Shown here in pieces: positions 17,052-27,751 of a stretch of 64,000 nt of DNA; positions within the stretch are counted from its first letter, which is position 1; the number at the start of each line of letters is the position of its first letter. Under the pieces are notes generated by a model. That model did no database searches. It saw only the letters and a program-made list of their open reading frames with translations, and was not told the origin of the DNA. The stretch is from Pseudotabrizicola sediminis (GTDB lineage: Bacteria > Pseudomonadota > Alphaproteobacteria > Rhodobacterales > Rhodobacteraceae), in contig NZ_RPEM01000004.1 in the NCBI RefSeq assembly GCF_004745575.1, positions 186,001 to 250,000 of the forward strand, in the 5' to 3' direction. The translations under genes were made by a program, and so were the position numbers.

Positions 17052-17562
17052 GCAGGTGAACGGCGATGGCGGGGGTGCCTGTCAGCGCCGCCACCAGATT
17101 AGGGTCTGCATGGTCCAGATCCACCAGATCAAGCCGCGCCAGACCGGCGGCGGGGGCCAGCAGCAGGGCAAAGCGGGCATCTGGTGCCAACGGGCCGGTG
17201 GTGACCTGTGCCTGCAAGGGGCGGCGGGTCATCACGTTGAAATCGAGCAGAGGCGGGCCGACAAGGTGCGCGGTGCAGGGGGTATCGCCCGCGAAGGCGA
17301 AGGGCGGGCTGCCGGGGGCAAGGGGGTGGTCTGTGCCGTCGAGCGTCAGGACCATTGCGCCGCCTTCGATCACGGTTAGCACCCGGTTCACGCCGGGGAA
17401 GGCCGAGAACGGGCCGGAGGCCGCGACGCGCGCCGTGCTGAGCCGCAGGGTGAAGTCGTCGATGCCGGCCCCTTCGGGCCAGCACAGGATTTCTGCCGTT
17501 TCGCCGCCGCCGTTCTTCCACGGGCGGAAGGTGCGGGCGGCGGCGGGGTAGTGGCCGGTCAC
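17032..17562 (-). CDS. hutD: HutD family protein
   Basis: 176 residues with the HutD cupin-like hallmarks: an early [11 protein letters not shown] motif, [20 protein letters not shown], and a DFNVMTRR segment. HutD is a conserved accessory of histidine degradation, proposed in Pseudomonas to limit hut expression or bind formylglutamate or urocanate; its exact role is unsettled. It starts with GTG 17562, overlapping the hutU stop, and ends inside the convergent hutC. Confidence 0.88.
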   Translation of the reverse strand: MTGHYPAAARTFRPWKNGGGETAEILCWPEGAGIDDFTLRLSTARVAASGPFSAFPGVNRVLTVIEGGAMVLTLDGTDHPLAPGSPPFAFAGDTPCTAHLVGPPLLDFNVMTRRPLQAQVTTGPLAPDARFALLLAPAAGLARLDLVDLDHADPNLVAALTGTPAIAVHLPSAPRG

Positions 17563-19244
17563 AGGATGCCCGGCAGGCGCAAGCCGTGCTTTGCCGCAGA
17601 GTCATGCGCGATGTCGTAGCCTGCATCGGCATGGCGCATCACGCCGGTGGCGGGGTCGTTCCACAGCACGCGTTCCAGCCGTTTGGCGGCTTCATCGGTG
17701 CCGTCGGCCACGATGACCACACCGGCATGCTGGCTGAAGCCCATGCCGACGCCGCCGCCGTGGTGGATCGACACCCATGTGGCCCCGCCCGCCACGTTGA
17801 GCATGGCGTTCAGAAGCGGCCAATCGCTGACAGCATCTGATCCATCCTTCATGGCCTCGGTCTCGCGGTTTGGCGAGGCAACCGAACCGGAGTCCAGATG
17901 GTCACGGCCGATGACCACGGGGGCTTTCAACTCGCCCGACCGCACCATATCGTTCAGCATCAGCCCGGCGCGGTGACGCTCGCCAAGGCCGATCCAAGCG
18001 ATGCGGGCGGGCATGCCTTGGAACGCGATGCGGTCCGCCGCCATGTCAAGCCAGCGGTGCAGGTGGGCGTTGTCGGGGAACAGCCGCTTCATCGCGGCGT
18101 CGGTCTTGTAGATATCCTCGGGGTCGCCCGACAGCGCCACCCAGCGGAAGGGGCCGATGCCGCGGCAGAACAGCGGGCGGATGTAGGCGGGGACGAAGCC
18201 GGGGAAGGCGAAGGCGTTTTCCAGCCCCTCCTCTTTCGCGACCTGCCGGATGTTGTTGCCGTAATCCAGCGTCGGCACGCCTGCGTTCCAGAAGCCCACC
18301 ATCGCCGCCACATGATCGCGCATTGACGCGCGGGCGGCCTTTTCCACCTCTGCCGGATGGGTTTCGCGCTTGGCCTGCCATTCGGCGACGGTCCAGCCGC
18401 GTGGCAGATAGCCGTTGAGCGGGTCATGGGCAGAGGTCTGGTCGGTGACGATATCGGGGCGGGTGTTGGGCATCGGTTCGCCTGCTTGCATGCGGCGGTA
18501 GATTTCGGGGAAGATGTCTGCGGCATTGCCGATCAAGGCGACGGATTTCGCCTCGCCCGCCTTTGTCCATTGGTCGATCAGCGCCAATGCTTCATCCAGT
18601 GTATGCGCCTTGGCGTCGCAATAGCGGGTGCGGATGCGGAAATCGGCGCGGGTCTCGTCGCATTCGACGGCAAGGCAGCAGGCCCCGGCCATCACCGCCG
18701 CAAGGGGCTGCGCGCCGCCCATGCCGCCCAAGCCTGCGGTCAGAATCCAGCGACCTTTCAGGCTGCCGTCGTAATGCTGGCGCCCGGCTTCGGCGAAGGT
18801 CTCATAGGTGCCCTGCACGATGCCTTGGGTGCCGATGTAGATCCACGACCCCGCGGTCATCTGACCGTACATCATCAGGCCCTTGCGGTCCAACTCGTGA
18901 AAATGCGCCCAGGTGGCCCAATGCGGCACCAGGTTGGAATTGGCGATCAGCACGCGCGGGGCGTCGGTGTGGGTGCGGAAGATGCCGACGGGCTTGCCCG
19001 ATTGCACCAGCAGGGTTTCGTCCGCTTCCAGATCGCGCAGGGCGGCGCAGATGCGGTCGAAATCCTCCCACGTGCGGGCGGCGCGGCCGATGCCGCCGTA
19101 GACCACCAGTTCGTGCGGGTTTTCGGCAACATCGGGGTGCAGGTTGTTCATCAGCATGCGCAGGGCGGCTTCGGTGAGCCAGCTTTTGCAGGTGATGTCG
19201 GTGCCGGTGGCAGGGTAGATGTCGCGGGTGTTGTGGCGGGTCAT
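17559..19244 (-). CDS. hutU: Urocanate hydratase HutU
   Basis: 561 residues from ATG 19244, matching the usual 555-560. Characteristic segments: [34 protein letters not shown] (NAD-binding region) and [17 protein letters not shown] with the active-site Cys. It converts urocanate to imidazolone propionate with tightly bound NAD. The open frame runs on for 300 codons upstream, but that part lies antisense-like over hutG and hutH and is not coding. Second last gene of hutI-H-G-U-D. Confidence 0.95.
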   Translation of the reverse strand: MTRHNTRDIYPATGTDITCKSWLTEAALRMLMNNLHPDVAENPHELVVYGGIGRAARTWEDFDRICAALRDLEADETLLVQSGKPVGIFRTHTDAPRVLIANSNLVPHWATWAHFHELDRKGLMMYGQMTAGSWIYIGTQGIVQGTYETFAEAGRQHYDGSLKGRWILTAGLGGMGGAQPLAAVMAGACCLAVECDETRADFRIRTRYCDAKAHTLDEALALIDQWTKAGEAKSVALIGNAADIFPEIYRRMQAGEPMPNTRPDIVTDQTSAHDPLNGYLPRGWTVAEWQAKRETHPAEVEKAARASMRDHVAAMVGFWNAGVPTLDYGNNIRQVAKEEGLENAFAFPGFVPAYIRPLFCRGIGPFRWVALSGDPEDIYKTDAAMKRLFPDNAHLHRWLDMAADRIAFQGMPARIAWIGLGERHRAGLMLNDMVRSGELKAPVVIGRDHLDSGSVASPNRETEAMKDGSDAVSDWPLLNAMLNVAGGATWVSIHHGGGVGMGFSQHAGVVIVADGTDEAAKRLERVLWNDPATGVMRHADAGYDIAHDSAAKHGLRLPGIL

Positions 19245-19258
19245 GGGGGGCCTCTTCG

Positions 19259-20050
19259 TCAATGGGCCAGACGCGGGGCCAGATCGGCCAGCGTGGCGAG
19301 GATGTGGGTCAGGGTCTGGCGCAAGTGGGCGGTGCGGGCGGGGTGCAGGGCGAAGGGCGGTTCTTCCGCCGCCAGATGGCTGATCTGCGACAGCTCCATC
19401 TGGATGGCATGCACTTGCGCTTCGGGCCGGCCATAGTGCCGGGTGGTCCAGCCGCCCTTGAAGCGACCGTTGAGCACCCATGTGTGGCCAGAGGCGGCGG
19501 CAATCGCGCTCACCGCCTGTTGCAGTTCGGGCGCGCAGCTGGTGCCGGTGTTGGTGCCGATGTTGAGGTCGGGGAGCGTGCCGGGAAACAGCCACGGCAC
19601 CTGTGAGCGGATCGAGTGGCAGTCGTAGAGTATCGCCACGCCATGTTTTGCGCGGACGCGGGCGATTTCGGACGCGAGGGCGGCGTGGTAGGGCTGGTGA
19701 ACGGCTTGCAGCCAGTGCGCGACGTCTGCCGCTTGAGGCGGCTGGTGCCAGATCGGCACGTTGTCGAAGGTGGTGTCCGGGATCAGCCCGGTGGTGGTCT
19801 GGCCGGGGTAGAGGCTGGTGCCACTGGGGTCGCGGTTGAGGTCGATCACATAGCGCGACTGGGTGGCCGTCACCGTGGTCAGGCCGGGGATCAGGTTGGC
19901 GTAGAGGGTGTGGATATACCAGTCGGTGTCGCGCAGCAGGCGGCCTTCGGCGTTCAGCCGCGCGGCGACTTCGGGCGGGACTTCGGTGCCGACATGCGGG
20001 AAGGCGAGGATGACGGGGCCATCGCCCTGTTGCACCTGAACGGCCTGCAT
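19259..20050 (-). CDS. hutG: N-formylglutamate deformylase HutG
   Basis: 263 residues. The start is ATG 20050, overlapping the hutH stop as TGATG. Conserved features of the N-formylglutamate amidohydrolase family: [11 protein letters not shown] near the N-terminus, [10 protein letters not shown], and the metal-site YDCHSIRS. It releases formate and glutamate from N-formylglutamate, completing the five-step route that uses HutF. The 14-base gap to hutU fits one operon. Confidence 0.93.
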   Translation of the reverse strand: MQAVQVQQGDGPVILAFPHVGTEVPPEVAARLNAEGRLLRDTDWYIHTLYANLIPGLTTVTATQSRYVIDLNRDPSGTSLYPGQTTTGLIPDTTFDNVPIWHQPPQAADVAHWLQAVHQPYHAALASEIARVRAKHGVAILYDCHSIRSQVPWLFPGTLPDLNIGTNTGTSCAPELQQAVSAIAAASGHTWVLNGRFKGGWTTRHYGRPEAQVHAIQMELSQISHLAAEEPPFALHPARTAHLRQTLTHILATLADLAPRLAH

Positions 20051-21582
20051 CACGCCACCCATGGCAGAAGGTCGGCCCCTGCCGCCTCCAGCGCGCCGGA
20101 GGCGACCAGATCGCCTGCCGCCTCCATATCCGCGCCCATGAAGCGGTCGGCCTCCAGCGCCGGGATGCGGTCGCGGATCGCGGCAATCGCGGCCTGCAAG
20201 GCGGGCGAGGTTGCCAGCGGCCCGCGCAGGCCGACGCCTTGGGCGGCCACCATCGCCTCGACCCCGATGATCCAGTTCAGGTTCTGCGTCATCGCCAGCA
20301 GGCGGCGCGCGCCGTGGCAGGCCATGGAGACGTGATCTTCCTGATTGGCCGAGGTGGGGGTGCTGTCGACCGAGGCCGGGTGGGCCAGCATCTTGTTTTC
20401 GCTCATCAACGCGGCGGAGGTGACTTCGGCGATCATCAAGCCGGAGTTCAGCCCCGGTTTGGGCGTGAGGAACCCCGGCAGGCCGAAGTTCAGTGCGGGG
20501 TCCACCAGCAGGGCGATGCGGCGCTGGGCGATAGCGCCGATTTCGGCCACGGACAGCGCCACGATGTCGGCGGCGAAGGCCACGGGTTCGGCGTGGAAGT
20601 TGCCGCCCGACACCACCGAGCCGTCTGACAGGACCAGCGGGTTGTCGGTGGCGGCGTTCGCCTCGATCTCCAAGGTGCGGGCGGCGCCCCGCAGAATATC
20701 CAGCGCGGCCCCGGCGACCTGCGGATGGCAGCGGATGCAATAGGGGTCTTGCACCCGTTCATCGCCCGTCTCATGGCTGTCGCGGATCTGGCTGCCCGCC
20801 AGCAGGGAGCGCAAGCTGGCCGCGACGTCGATCTGGCCCTGATGGCCGCGAAGCTCATGGATCTCAGCCGCGAAGGGCGCGGTTGAGCCCATGGCGGCAT
20901 CGGTGGACAGGGCGCCGGTGACGATGGCCGCGCGCAGGGCGCGTTCGGCGCGGAACAGTCCGGCGAGGGCCAGCGCGGTAGAGACCTGCGTGCCGTTGAT
21001 CAGCGCCAGCCCTTCCTTGGCGGCCAGCACCACGGGGGCAAGCCCGGCCCTGCGCAGCGCATCGGCCCCGGGCTGGCGGGTGTCACCGACAAACGCCTCG
21101 CCCTCGCCGATCATTACCGCTGCCATATGGGCCAAGGGGGCCAGATCGCCCGAGGCACCGACCGAGCCTTTTTCGGGGATCACCGGCAGGATGTTGTGGG
21201 CCAGCATCCCCTCAATCAGCGCCACCACGTCGGGCCGCGTGCCGGATGCGCCTCGGCCCAGCGACATCAGCTTGAGTGTCAGGATCATCCGCACCACCGC
21301 CGGGTCGAGCGGGGCGCCCACGCCGCAGCAATGCGACAGGATCAGGTTGCGCTGCAATTGCGCCACATCAGCTTGCGCGATGCGGATGGAGGCGAGTTTG
21401 CCAAAACCGGTGTTGACGCCGTAGACCGCTGCGTCGCCTGCGGCGACTTCGGCAATGCGTGCGGCGGCGCGCGCGACCGCAGGGGCGCAATCTGGGGTCA
21501 GGCGCGGGCTGCCGCCCTGCCAGTACAGATCGCGCAGGGTGGCCAGTGGCACCGCGCCGGGGGTCAGGATCATTTGGGTCAT
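20050..21582 (-). CDS. hutH: Histidine ammonia-lyase HutH
   Basis: 510 residues (family about 505-510). The Ala-Ser-Gly triad that cyclises into the MIO prosthetic group is at 143-145 ([12 protein letters not shown]). YGVNTGFG near residue 54 carries the conserved active-site Tyr. It eliminates ammonia from histidine to give urocanate. ATG 21582 overlaps the hutI stop as ATGA, and its own stop overlaps the hutG start. Confidence 0.96.
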   Translation of the reverse strand: MTQMILTPGAVPLATLRDLYWQGGSPRLTPDCAPAVARAAARIAEVAAGDAAVYGVNTGFGKLASIRIAQADVAQLQRNLILSHCCGVGAPLDPAVVRMILTLKLMSLGRGASGTRPDVVALIEGMLAHNILPVIPEKGSVGASGDLAPLAHMAAVMIGEGEAFVGDTRQPGADALRRAGLAPVVLAAKEGLALINGTQVSTALALAGLFRAERALRAAIVTGALSTDAAMGSTAPFAAEIHELRGHQGQIDVAASLRSLLAGSQIRDSHETGDERVQDPYCIRCHPQVAGAALDILRGAARTLEIEANAATDNPLVLSDGSVVSGGNFHAEPVAFAADIVALSVAEIGAIAQRRIALLVDPALNFGLPGFLTPKPGLNSGLMIAEVTSAALMSENKMLAHPASVDSTPTSANQEDHVSMACHGARRLLAMTQNLNWIIGVEAMVAAQGVGLRGPLATSPALQAAIAAIRDRIPALEADRFMGADMEAAGDLVASGALEAAGADLLPWVA

Positions 21583-22781
21583 GCGACCAGCTCTCCTTGA
21601 TAAATCCGGGCGTGCAGCGGGTTGAACCCGATCCGCGCCACCAGTTGCGCCGGGGTGTCCACGTCCCACAGTGCCATGTCGGCGGCCAGACCGGGCGCGA
21701 TGCGCCCGGTGACGTTTTGCAGGCCCAGCGCCTGCGCGGCATGCGCTGTAACCCCCAACAGGCATTCGGCCACGGTCATGCGAAAAAGCGTCGCCCCCAT
21801 GTTCATCGTGAGCAGAATAGAGGTCAGCGGTGAGGTGCCGGGGTTGCAATCGGTGGCAAGTGCCATTGGCACGCCCGCCGCGCGGAAGGCCGCAACGGGC
21901 GGCAATTTGGTTTCGCGCAAGGTGTAGAAGGCACCGGGCAACAGCACCGCCACGGTGCCGGAGGCCGCCATGGCTTGCGCATCCGCCTCGGTCGCATATT
22001 CCAGATGATCGGCCGACAGGGCGTTGTAGGCGCAGGCAAAAGCGGTGCCACCGAAGGGCGACAGTTGCTCGGAATGGATTTTCACTGGCAGGCCAAGGGC
22101 GCGGGCGCGGCCATAAAGCGGGGCAAGTTGGGCGGGGGTGAAGGCGATGCCTTCGCAGAAGCTGTCCACCGCATCGACCAGGCCTTGGGCATGGGCCGCG
22201 TTCAGCCCGGCGATGGCGACTTCGGCGATGTAGGCGTCGGGGCGGCCTTCATACTCTGGCGGCAGGGCGTGGGCGGCGAGCCATGTGGTGCAGACCCTGA
22301 CCTTGCGCGCCTGCCCCAGTGCGCGGGCGGCGCGCAGCATGGTCAGCTCGGCCTCGACCGACAGGCCGTAGCCGGATTTGATCTCGACCGTGCAGGTGCC
22401 TTCGGCCAGCAGATGATCCAGCCTTGGCAGGCTGGCTGCGACCAGTGCCGCGACATCCATCGCGCGTGTGGCGCGCATGCTGGATGTGATGCCGCCACCC
22501 GCCTGCGCGATCCGGGTGTAGGGCACGCCGTCCAGCCGCATCTCGAATTCCGCCGCGCGGTCGCCGCCGAAAACGATGTGGGTGTGGCAATCTATGGGCG
22601 CGGGGGTGAGCAAACGGCCACCACAATCGACGATGCGGTGGCCATTGCGGGGAAGGGCCGGGCCGACGGCAACGATCCGTCCGCCTTCGGTCAGCACCTC
22701 CAGCGCGCCCGGCTGCGGGGCGCGGTCAATGCCGCCATCGGCGGTGACAACGCGGGCATTGGTCCATAGCGTGGCTGGCAT
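21579..22781 (-). CDS. hutI: Imidazolonepropionase HutI
   Basis: 400 residues from ATG 22781; longer in-frame codons run into the intergenic operator region. Metal-dependent amidohydrolase with the [19 protein letters not shown] motif (HxH metal ligands plus substrate Arg) and a late [14 protein letters not shown]. It opens the imidazolone ring to formiminoglutamate. First gene of the hutIHGUD operon, divergent from hutF. Confidence 0.95.
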   Translation of the reverse strand: MPATLWTNARVVTADGGIDRAPQPGALEVLTEGGRIVAVGPALPRNGHRIVDCGGRLLTPAPIDCHTHIVFGGDRAAEFEMRLDGVPYTRIAQAGGGITSSMRATRAMDVAALVAASLPRLDHLLAEGTCTVEIKSGYGLSVEAELTMLRAARALGQARKVRVCTTWLAAHALPPEYEGRPDAYIAEVAIAGLNAAHAQGLVDAVDSFCEGIAFTPAQLAPLYGRARALGLPVKIHSEQLSPFGGTAFACAYNALSADHLEYATEADAQAMAASGTVAVLLPGAFYTLRETKLPPVAAFRAAGVPMALATDCNPGTSPLTSILLTMNMGATLFRMTVAECLLGVTAHAAQALGLQNVTGRIAPGLAADMALWDVDTPAQLVARIGFNPLHARIYQGELVA

Positions 22782-22830
22782 GGTGGCCCCTTGAGGATGG
22801 AAAAGGTTTTGCTTCCTTTGTGTCGTTTTC

Positions 22831-22842
22831 AAGTATATACAT
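22831..22842. promoter_or_regulatory. Candidate HutC operator between hutI and hutF
   Basis: AAGTATATACAT contains the perfect palindrome GTATATAC (22833-22840), centred in the 104-base AT-richer gap separating divergent hutI and hutF. HutC-family repressors bind short symmetric GTATATAC/GTATGTAC-like cores. One site here could control both operons. I did not find another copy near hutC itself. Confidence 0.6.
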
Positions 22843-22885
22843 AATAAGCACCGCCTGCATAGCCCTTTTGTCAAAGGACCGCGCC

Positions 22886-24217
22886 ATGATCCTTCACGCC
22901 CGGACTGCCCTTTTGCCCCAGGCTTGGGCGCGCGATGTGCGGCTGGTGCTGGCCGGGGGGCGGATTGCCAGCGTCACCATCGGTGCCCCGCCGCAGCCCG
23001 GTGACCTGCGCGCCGATATTCTGCTGCCCGGTCTGCCAAACTTGCACAGCCATGCCTTTCAGCGCGGGTTTTCGGGGCTGACCGAACAGCGCGGCCCGGG
23101 GCGTGACAGCTTCTGGACCTGGCGCGAGATGATGTACCGCTTTGCCCTGCAGCTTTCGCCCGAGGCGATGCAGGCGATTGCGGCGCTGGCCTATGTCGAG
23201 ATGCTGGAGGCGGGGTTTACCCGGGTGGGCGAGTTCCACTATCTGCACCATGCGCCGGATGGTGCGCCCTATGACACCCCCGCCGAGATGTCGGCGCGGA
23301 TCTTTGCCGCCGCCGAGGAGACCGGGATCAGCCTGACCCATCTGCCGGTGTTCTATGCCCATGGCGGCTTTGGCCCCAAAGCGGCGGGCGAAGGTCAGCG
23401 GCGGTTTCTGCACGACCCGGACGGCTTTGCGCGTCTGGTGGAGGCCTGTGATGCGATGGCGCGTCCGCAGGACCGTGTGGGGCTGGCACCACATTCGCTG
23501 CGTGCGGCGACGGTTGAGCAGATCACCGGGTTGGCGCAGGCCTTTCCGGGGCGGCCCTTTCACATCCATATTGCCGAACAGGTGCAGGAGGTGGACGATT
23601 GCCTTGCCTTTTGCGGCCAGCGCCCGGTTGCGTATCTGCTGGATCAGGCCCCGGTCGGGCCTGACTGGTGCCTGATTCACGCCACCCATCTGACCCCCGC
23701 AGAGGTGCAGGGGATTGCCGCCAGCGGTGCCGTTGTGGGCCTGTGCCCGATCACCGAGGCCAATCTGGGCGATGGGATTTTCCCCGCCGAGCCGTTTCTG
23801 GCGGCGGGCGGGCGGTTCGGGCTTGGCACCGACAGCAATGTGCAGATCACGGCGGCGGGAGAGGCGCGGATGCTGGAATATTCGCAGCGCCTGCACAGCC
23901 GGGCGCGCAATGTGTGTGCCGACACCGGGTCTACCGGGGCGCGGCTGTTTCAGGGTGCTGCCACGGGCGGGGCGCAGGCGCTTGGGGCCCCGGCCCCGCA
24001 GATCAGCACCGGTGCACCCGCCGATCTGGTGGCGCTGCACGACCCGATGGGCCTTGATATGGCCGATGACCGTTTGCTGGACCGCTGGATGTTCGGGCGT
24101 GACCTGGGGGTTGCTGATGTCTGGGCGACAGGGCGGCATGTGGTGCAGGGTGGACGGCACATCGCGCGTGACGGCATCGTGCAGGCCGCCGCAAAGGCCT
24201 GTCGCGCGCTGATCTGA
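22886..24217 (+). CDS. hutF: Formimidoylglutamate deiminase HutF
   Basis: 443 residues from ATG 22886, which follows AAAGGA at 22874-22879. The frame is open from 22820, but that part covers the operator. Amidohydrolase fold with LPNLHSHAFQRGFSGL (HxH metal ligands), HIHIAEQVQEVDDC and a late LGTDSNVQ motif. It deiminates formiminoglutamate to N-formylglutamate, which HutG hydrolyses. The HutF+HutG pair defines the five-enzyme pathway rather than direct formamide release. Confidence 0.93.
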   Translation: MILHARTALLPQAWARDVRLVLAGGRIASVTIGAPPQPGDLRADILLPGLPNLHSHAFQRGFSGLTEQRGPGRDSFWTWREMMYRFALQLSPEAMQAIAALAYVEMLEAGFTRVGEFHYLHHAPDGAPYDTPAEMSARIFAAAEETGISLTHLPVFYAHGGFGPKAAGEGQRRFLHDPDGFARLVEACDAMARPQDRVGLAPHSLRAATVEQITGLAQAFPGRPFHIHIAEQVQEVDDCLAFCGQRPVAYLLDQAPVGPDWCLIHATHLTPAEVQGIAASGAVVGLCPITEANLGDGIFPAEPFLAAGGRFGLGTDSNVQITAAGEARMLEYSQRLHSRARNVCADTGSTGARLFQGAATGGAQALGAPAPQISTGAPADLVALHDPMGLDMADDRLLDRWMFGRDLGVADVWATGRHVVQGGRHIARDGIVQAAAKACRALI

Positions 24218-24235
24218 CCTGACCCGGACTGTCGG

Positions 24236-24251
24236 GCACCCAACGGGGTGC
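24236..24251 (+). terminator. Hairpin downstream of hutF
   Basis: GCACCC (24236-24241), loop AACG, GGGTGC (24246-24251): a perfect 6-bp stem starting 19 bases after the hutF stop. It has only a short mixed T stretch after it, so it is a weak terminator candidate. Confidence 0.4.
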
Positions 24252-24360
24252 GGATTGTTGCGCCTTCGCCGCAACTGTCGCCGCAATGCAGCAAATCCTT
24301 CACACGGCCGTTGCGCTTTTGCGCCAAAGGTTGGTGCAAAGGGCGAAGCGGAGCAGGCGC

Positions 24361-25155
24361 ATGACCAGATCAGTCCGACATCACAGCGCCTTGTTCCTGT
24401 CTGATCTGCATCTTGGGGCTTTGGGCAGCCGGGCAGACCTGATCCTGTCTTTCCTGCAGCACAACCATGCGAACACCTACTTTCTGGTCGGCGATGTGCT
24501 TGACCTGTGGCAGCCGCTGTTGCCGCATTGGACAGAGGACGCGCAGCGGGTGGTCGATCATCTGCGCGACCGGCAGACGGCCGGAGCCGTGATCCATTAT
24601 TTGCGCGGCAACCATGACCCGGACCCGACGCTGGCACCCGCCCCCAAGCATCTTGCCGTGGCGGCTGTGGATCATGTGATCCATGAGGCCGGGGATCAGC
24701 GCCGCTATCTGGTGCTGCACGGCGACATTGCGGATGCACGGATGGTCCGTTCGCACACGATGACCCGTCTGGGCAGCCGGATCGACCATATGCTGCGCCT
24801 GCTTGACCGTGGGCTGTCCGTGCTGCGGCGCGGCACCTCGGCAGAGGCGCGCAGCACCATCGAGGCGCTGCTGGCCGGGGTCAATTCGCTTTTGTACCGG
24901 GGGCGCAAGCATGAACGCCATCTGGTGGAAATGGCGCGGCAGCACGGTGTGCATGGGGTGATCTGCGGGCATTTCCACATCGCGGGCCTGCATGATGACC
25001 ACGGGCTGACCTATGCCAACTGTGGCGACTGGCTGGACAGCATGACGGCACTGGCGGAGCATTCCGACGGCAGTCTGCGGCTGCTGTCCTGGCGGCCGGT
25101 GGCTGCGGCGATCAGCACGGGAATGGCGTCGCAGGATCTGGAGGGAGCAGCATGA
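24361..25155 (+). CDS. Calcineurin-like metallophosphoesterase, LpxH-like (COG2908)
   Basis: 264 residues. All metal-site motifs of the fold are present: SDLHLG (Asp15, His17), GDVLDLW (Asp45), GNHD (83-86), HGD (120-122) and GHFH (203-206). COG2908 proteins include LpxH, which cleaves UDP-diacylglucosamine, but many members linked to glycosyltransferases act on other nucleotide-linked or phospho-lipids. The start at 24361 is chosen because upstream in-frame residues lack the fold. Its stop overlaps the next start (ATGA), so it belongs with the following genes. The substrate is unknown. Confidence 0.83.
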   Translation: MTRSVRHHSALFLSDLHLGALGSRADLILSFLQHNHANTYFLVGDVLDLWQPLLPHWTEDAQRVVDHLRDRQTAGAVIHYLRGNHDPDPTLAPAPKHLAVAAVDHVIHEAGDQRRYLVLHGDIADARMVRSHTMTRLGSRIDHMLRLLDRGLSVLRRGTSAEARSTIEALLAGVNSLLYRGRKHERHLVEMARQHGVHGVICGHFHIAGLHDDHGLTYANCGDWLDSMTALAEHSDGSLRLLSWRPVAAAISTGMASQDLEGAA

Positions 25156-26276
25156 TGGCTTTGGCATTGACCGCATTGGCCGCCGGGCTTTTGCTGGCGC
25201 ATCTGGTGGCCGTGGGGCTGTATCTGCATCGGCTTGGCCGCAAGGCACCGGCGAAAGGTGTCATCGGCCAGCCGTTTGTGACGCTGTTGCGGCCGGTGTG
25301 CGGGGTGGATGCGTTTGACGAAGAAACGCTGCAATCGTCCTTTGATCAGGACTATCCCCGCTATGAGATCATCTTTTGCGCGCAAACCTCGGATGACCCG
25401 GTGATTGCTTTGGTCAATCAGTTGATCGCGCGCAATCCCCATGTGCCCGCGCGCCTGTTGATCGGGATGGACCGGATTTCGGGCAATCCCAAGCTGAACA
25501 ACGTGCTGAAGGGCTGGAACGCGGCCAGCGGCGACTGGGTCTGCATGACCGACAGCAATCTGATGCTGCCGCCGGACTATCTGGCGACGGTCGTCGGCAG
25601 CTGGGGACCGGCGACGGGGCTGGTGTCTTCGCCCCCGGTGGGATCGCGCCCGCAGAACCTGGGCGGATTGCTGGAGTGTGCCTTTCTCAACAGCAATCAG
25701 GCGCTGCTGCAACATGCCGCCGCCAGCGTCGGCCCCGCCTATGCGCAGGGCAAGACGTTGTTTTTCAACAAGCCTTTGCTGGAACATGCCGGTGGGTTGC
25801 GGGAACTGGGCCAGACACTGGCCGAAGATGCCGCCGCCACACAGATCACGCGGGCACTGGGGCGTGAAGTGACGCTGACCCCCCTGCCCTTTGCCCAGCC
25901 GATCGGGCGGCGCAGCATGGTGCAGGTCTGGAACCGCCAGCTGCGGTGGAGCCGGGTGCGGCGTGACGCCTTTCCGGTGCTGTTTGCCTTTGAGGTTCTG
26001 AACGGTGGTGTGGTGCCGGTTGCAGCCGCGTTCGGGGCCGTGATGCTGACAAGGGCCGATCCAGTCTTTGGTCTGGTCTATGCGGCTGTGTGGTATCTGT
26101 CGGAAGTTTTTGTTGCCGCCCGCGCGGGTTGGCCTTCGGGTCTGTGGGCGGTACCGGTTTTGCTGCTGCGCGACCTGATGATGATGCCGATCTGGCTGGC
26201 CACCTTCCTGCGGCGGGGCTTTGACTGGCGGGGCACGACGCTGTCGCCTTCGTCCAGCGCCCTGCCTGCCGAGTAG
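25152..26276 (+). CDS. Glycosyltransferase, ceramide glucosyltransferase (GT21)-like
   Basis: 374 residues. An N-terminal membrane anchor (residues 3-25) precedes a GT-A domain with D1-like segment FVTLLRPVCG, DSN (134-136) in place of the DxD motif, ED at 225-226 and QLRW (263-266), the spacing of the D,D,D,QxxRW pattern of processive-like lipid glycosyltransferases. Three C-terminal membrane segments follow. GT21-like bacterial enzymes glycosylate ceramide or hopanoid lipids; which acceptor is used here cannot be read. Overlaps the phosphoesterase gene by 4 bases. Confidence 0.8.
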   Translation: MMALALTALAAGLLLAHLVAVGLYLHRLGRKAPAKGVIGQPFVTLLRPVCGVDAFDEETLQSSFDQDYPRYEIIFCAQTSDDPVIALVNQLIARNPHVPARLLIGMDRISGNPKLNNVLKGWNAASGDWVCMTDSNLMLPPDYLATVVGSWGPATGLVSSPPVGSRPQNLGGLLECAFLNSNQALLQHAAASVGPAYAQGKTLFFNKPLLEHAGGLRELGQTLAEDAAATQITRALGREVTLTPLPFAQPIGRRSMVQVWNRQLRWSRVRRDAFPVLFAFEVLNGGVVPVAAAFGAVMLTRADPVFGLVYAAVWYLSEVFVAARAGWPSGLWAVPVLLLRDLMMMPIWLATFLRRGFDWRGTTLSPSSSALPAE

Positions 26277-26280
26277 GCGC

Positions 26281-26853
26281 ATGACCGAAGCCGATGTCGG
26301 CGCGCTGATCCGCGACTATGGGTTGCTGATCATTGCGCCTTTGGCCCTGCTGGAAGGGCCGGTGGTGTCTGTCGTGTCAGGGTATCTGGCAAAGGCGGGG
26401 CTTGTGCCGCTGCACTGGGTGTTCGGGGTTCTGGTCGTGGCCGATCTTGCCGGCGATCTGCTGATGTACTGGATCGGGCGCCGGGGGCGCGCCGGTCTGG
26501 CGCTACCCTGGCTGGCGCGTTTTGGCGTGACGCGGCGGCGGCTGGCAACCGCGCTGCGGGCCTTCCGGCGCAATGGCGGGCGGCTTCTCGTGCTTGGCAA
26601 GCTGACGCATTCGGCGGGCTTTGCCGTGTTGCTGGCGGCGGGCATGGCACGGATGCCTGTGATGCGCTTTTTGGTGCTGAACACCTTGGCAACCCTGCCT
26701 AAGACTGCCGTCTGCCTTGCCATCGGCTGGTGGTTCGGCGCGGTGACGGACCGGGTCGGCAACGGGCTGATCGGTGGGGCACTTCTGGTGCTGTTCTGCA
26801 TTTTTGTGCTGGCCATGTTTCATGTCACATCCCGCAGCGAGAGAGACAAATGA
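26281..26853 (+). CDS. DedA/VTT-family membrane protein
   Basis: 190 residues with about five hydrophobic segments. The family pattern is present: an N-terminal re-entrant region (LLIIAPLALLEGPVVSVVSGYLAKAG), a GDLLMYWIGRRGR motif and the G(K)LTHSAGF segment near the middle. DedA proteins are linked to lipid-carrier or phospholipid flipping across the inner membrane. It sits between two glycosyltransferases, with 4-base spacing before and an ATGA overlap after, so it may translocate the glycolipid or a polyprenyl-linked sugar. Confidence 0.8.
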   Translation: MTEADVGALIRDYGLLIIAPLALLEGPVVSVVSGYLAKAGLVPLHWVFGVLVVADLAGDLLMYWIGRRGRAGLALPWLARFGVTRRRLATALRAFRRNGGRLLVLGKLTHSAGFAVLLAAGMARMPVMRFLVLNTLATLPKTAVCLAIGWWFGAVTDRVGNGLIGGALLVLFCIFVLAMFHVTSRSERDK

Positions 26854-27653
26854 CACCGACCTTCACCTGTCTGATCCCCGCGCATAACGAGGCCGCGCGG
26901 ATCGCTGGCGTTCTGGCGGCCGTGCAGGGGCACCCGATGATCCAGTCCGTCGTGGTGGTGGATGACGGATCGGGCGATGACACTGCCGCCATCGCCCGGG
27001 CGGCCGCGGTGCAGGTGTTGCGGCTTTTCCCCAACCGGGGGAAGTCGGCGGCGCTGGCGCACGCGCTGGCCCGCGTCCGCACCAGCCATGTGCTGCTGCT
27101 GGATGCCGACCTGACCGGGTTGGGTGCCACAGACCTGTCACGCCTGATGGCACCGGTGGCAGAGGGGCAGGCCGATGTGGCGCTGTCGTTGCGGGGGAAC
27201 GCGCCCCGGGTCTGGCATTGGCTGGGCGTCGACTACATCACAGGTGAGCGGGTGCTGCCGATGTGGCTGATCCGGCCTCTGCTGCCCGGTATGAAGGCGC
27301 TGCCGCGCTTTGGGGTGGAAGTGTTCCTGAACACCCATATTCAGGCCGCCGGTCTGTCGGTGGCCATTGTCCGCTGGGCCCGCGTTTCCAGCCCGTCGAA
27401 GGCGCAGAAGACCGGCTGGCGGGCGGGTATCCTTGCCGATATCGGCATGATGCGCGACATTCTGGTCACCGTGTCGATCACGACAACCTTTCGCCAGATC
27501 ACCTTTTTGCGCCGGGCCAGTGGCGGTGCCGCAAAAGCGCAGATGCAGACCGAGATGGCCGAAAGCCTGCCGCAGCGTTTTGTGCACTGGGTGACAGAGC
27601 AGGGCCAAAGACGCGCCAGCCGCGCCGCATCAAACCGGGATGCAAAGGGCTGA
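26850..27653 (+). CDS. Family 2 glycosyltransferase (polyprenyl-phosphate sugar synthase-like)
   Basis: 267 residues from ATG 26850, overlapping the DedA stop (ATGA). GT-A fold: CLIPAHNEAA at the N-terminus, VDDGSGDDT (37-45) and DAD (85-87) metal-binding motif. Residues 100-200 lack the long membrane extension of other GT2 types. Enzymes of this form transfer sugar from a nucleotide donor to polyprenyl phosphate or to a lipid. No transmembrane anchor is obvious, so it probably associates with the membrane through partners. Confidence 0.82.
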   Translation: MTPTFTCLIPAHNEAARIAGVLAAVQGHPMIQSVVVVDDGSGDDTAAIARAAAVQVLRLFPNRGKSAALAHALARVRTSHVLLLDADLTGLGATDLSRLMAPVAEGQADVALSLRGNAPRVWHWLGVDYITGERVLPMWLIRPLLPGMKALPRFGVEVFLNTHIQAAGLSVAIVRWARVSSPSKAQKTGWRAGILADIGMMRDILVTVSITTTFRQITFLRRASGGAAKAQMQTEMAESLPQRFVHWVTEQGQRRASRAASNRDAKG

Positions 27654-27751
27654 GACCGGCCGGATCTTTGCGCCTGTGCGCTGACAGCGGTTGCTTGCCG
27701 CTGGCGATTGCTGCCAAGCTTGCGGCAACTGGCTAAGGCAAAGGCGGGCAG

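Noticed and set aside
17559-20186. 875-codon open frame on the minus strand
   Set aside because: Only the part from 19244 is hutU; the upstream extension is a shadow over hutG/hutH with Arg/Pro-rich, non-protein-like sequence.
4363-22814. AAAGGTTTTGCTT shared upstream of the transporter ATPase and hutI
   Set aside because: A repeated 13-mer is expected by chance in 64 kb; no symmetry or consistent distance to the starts.
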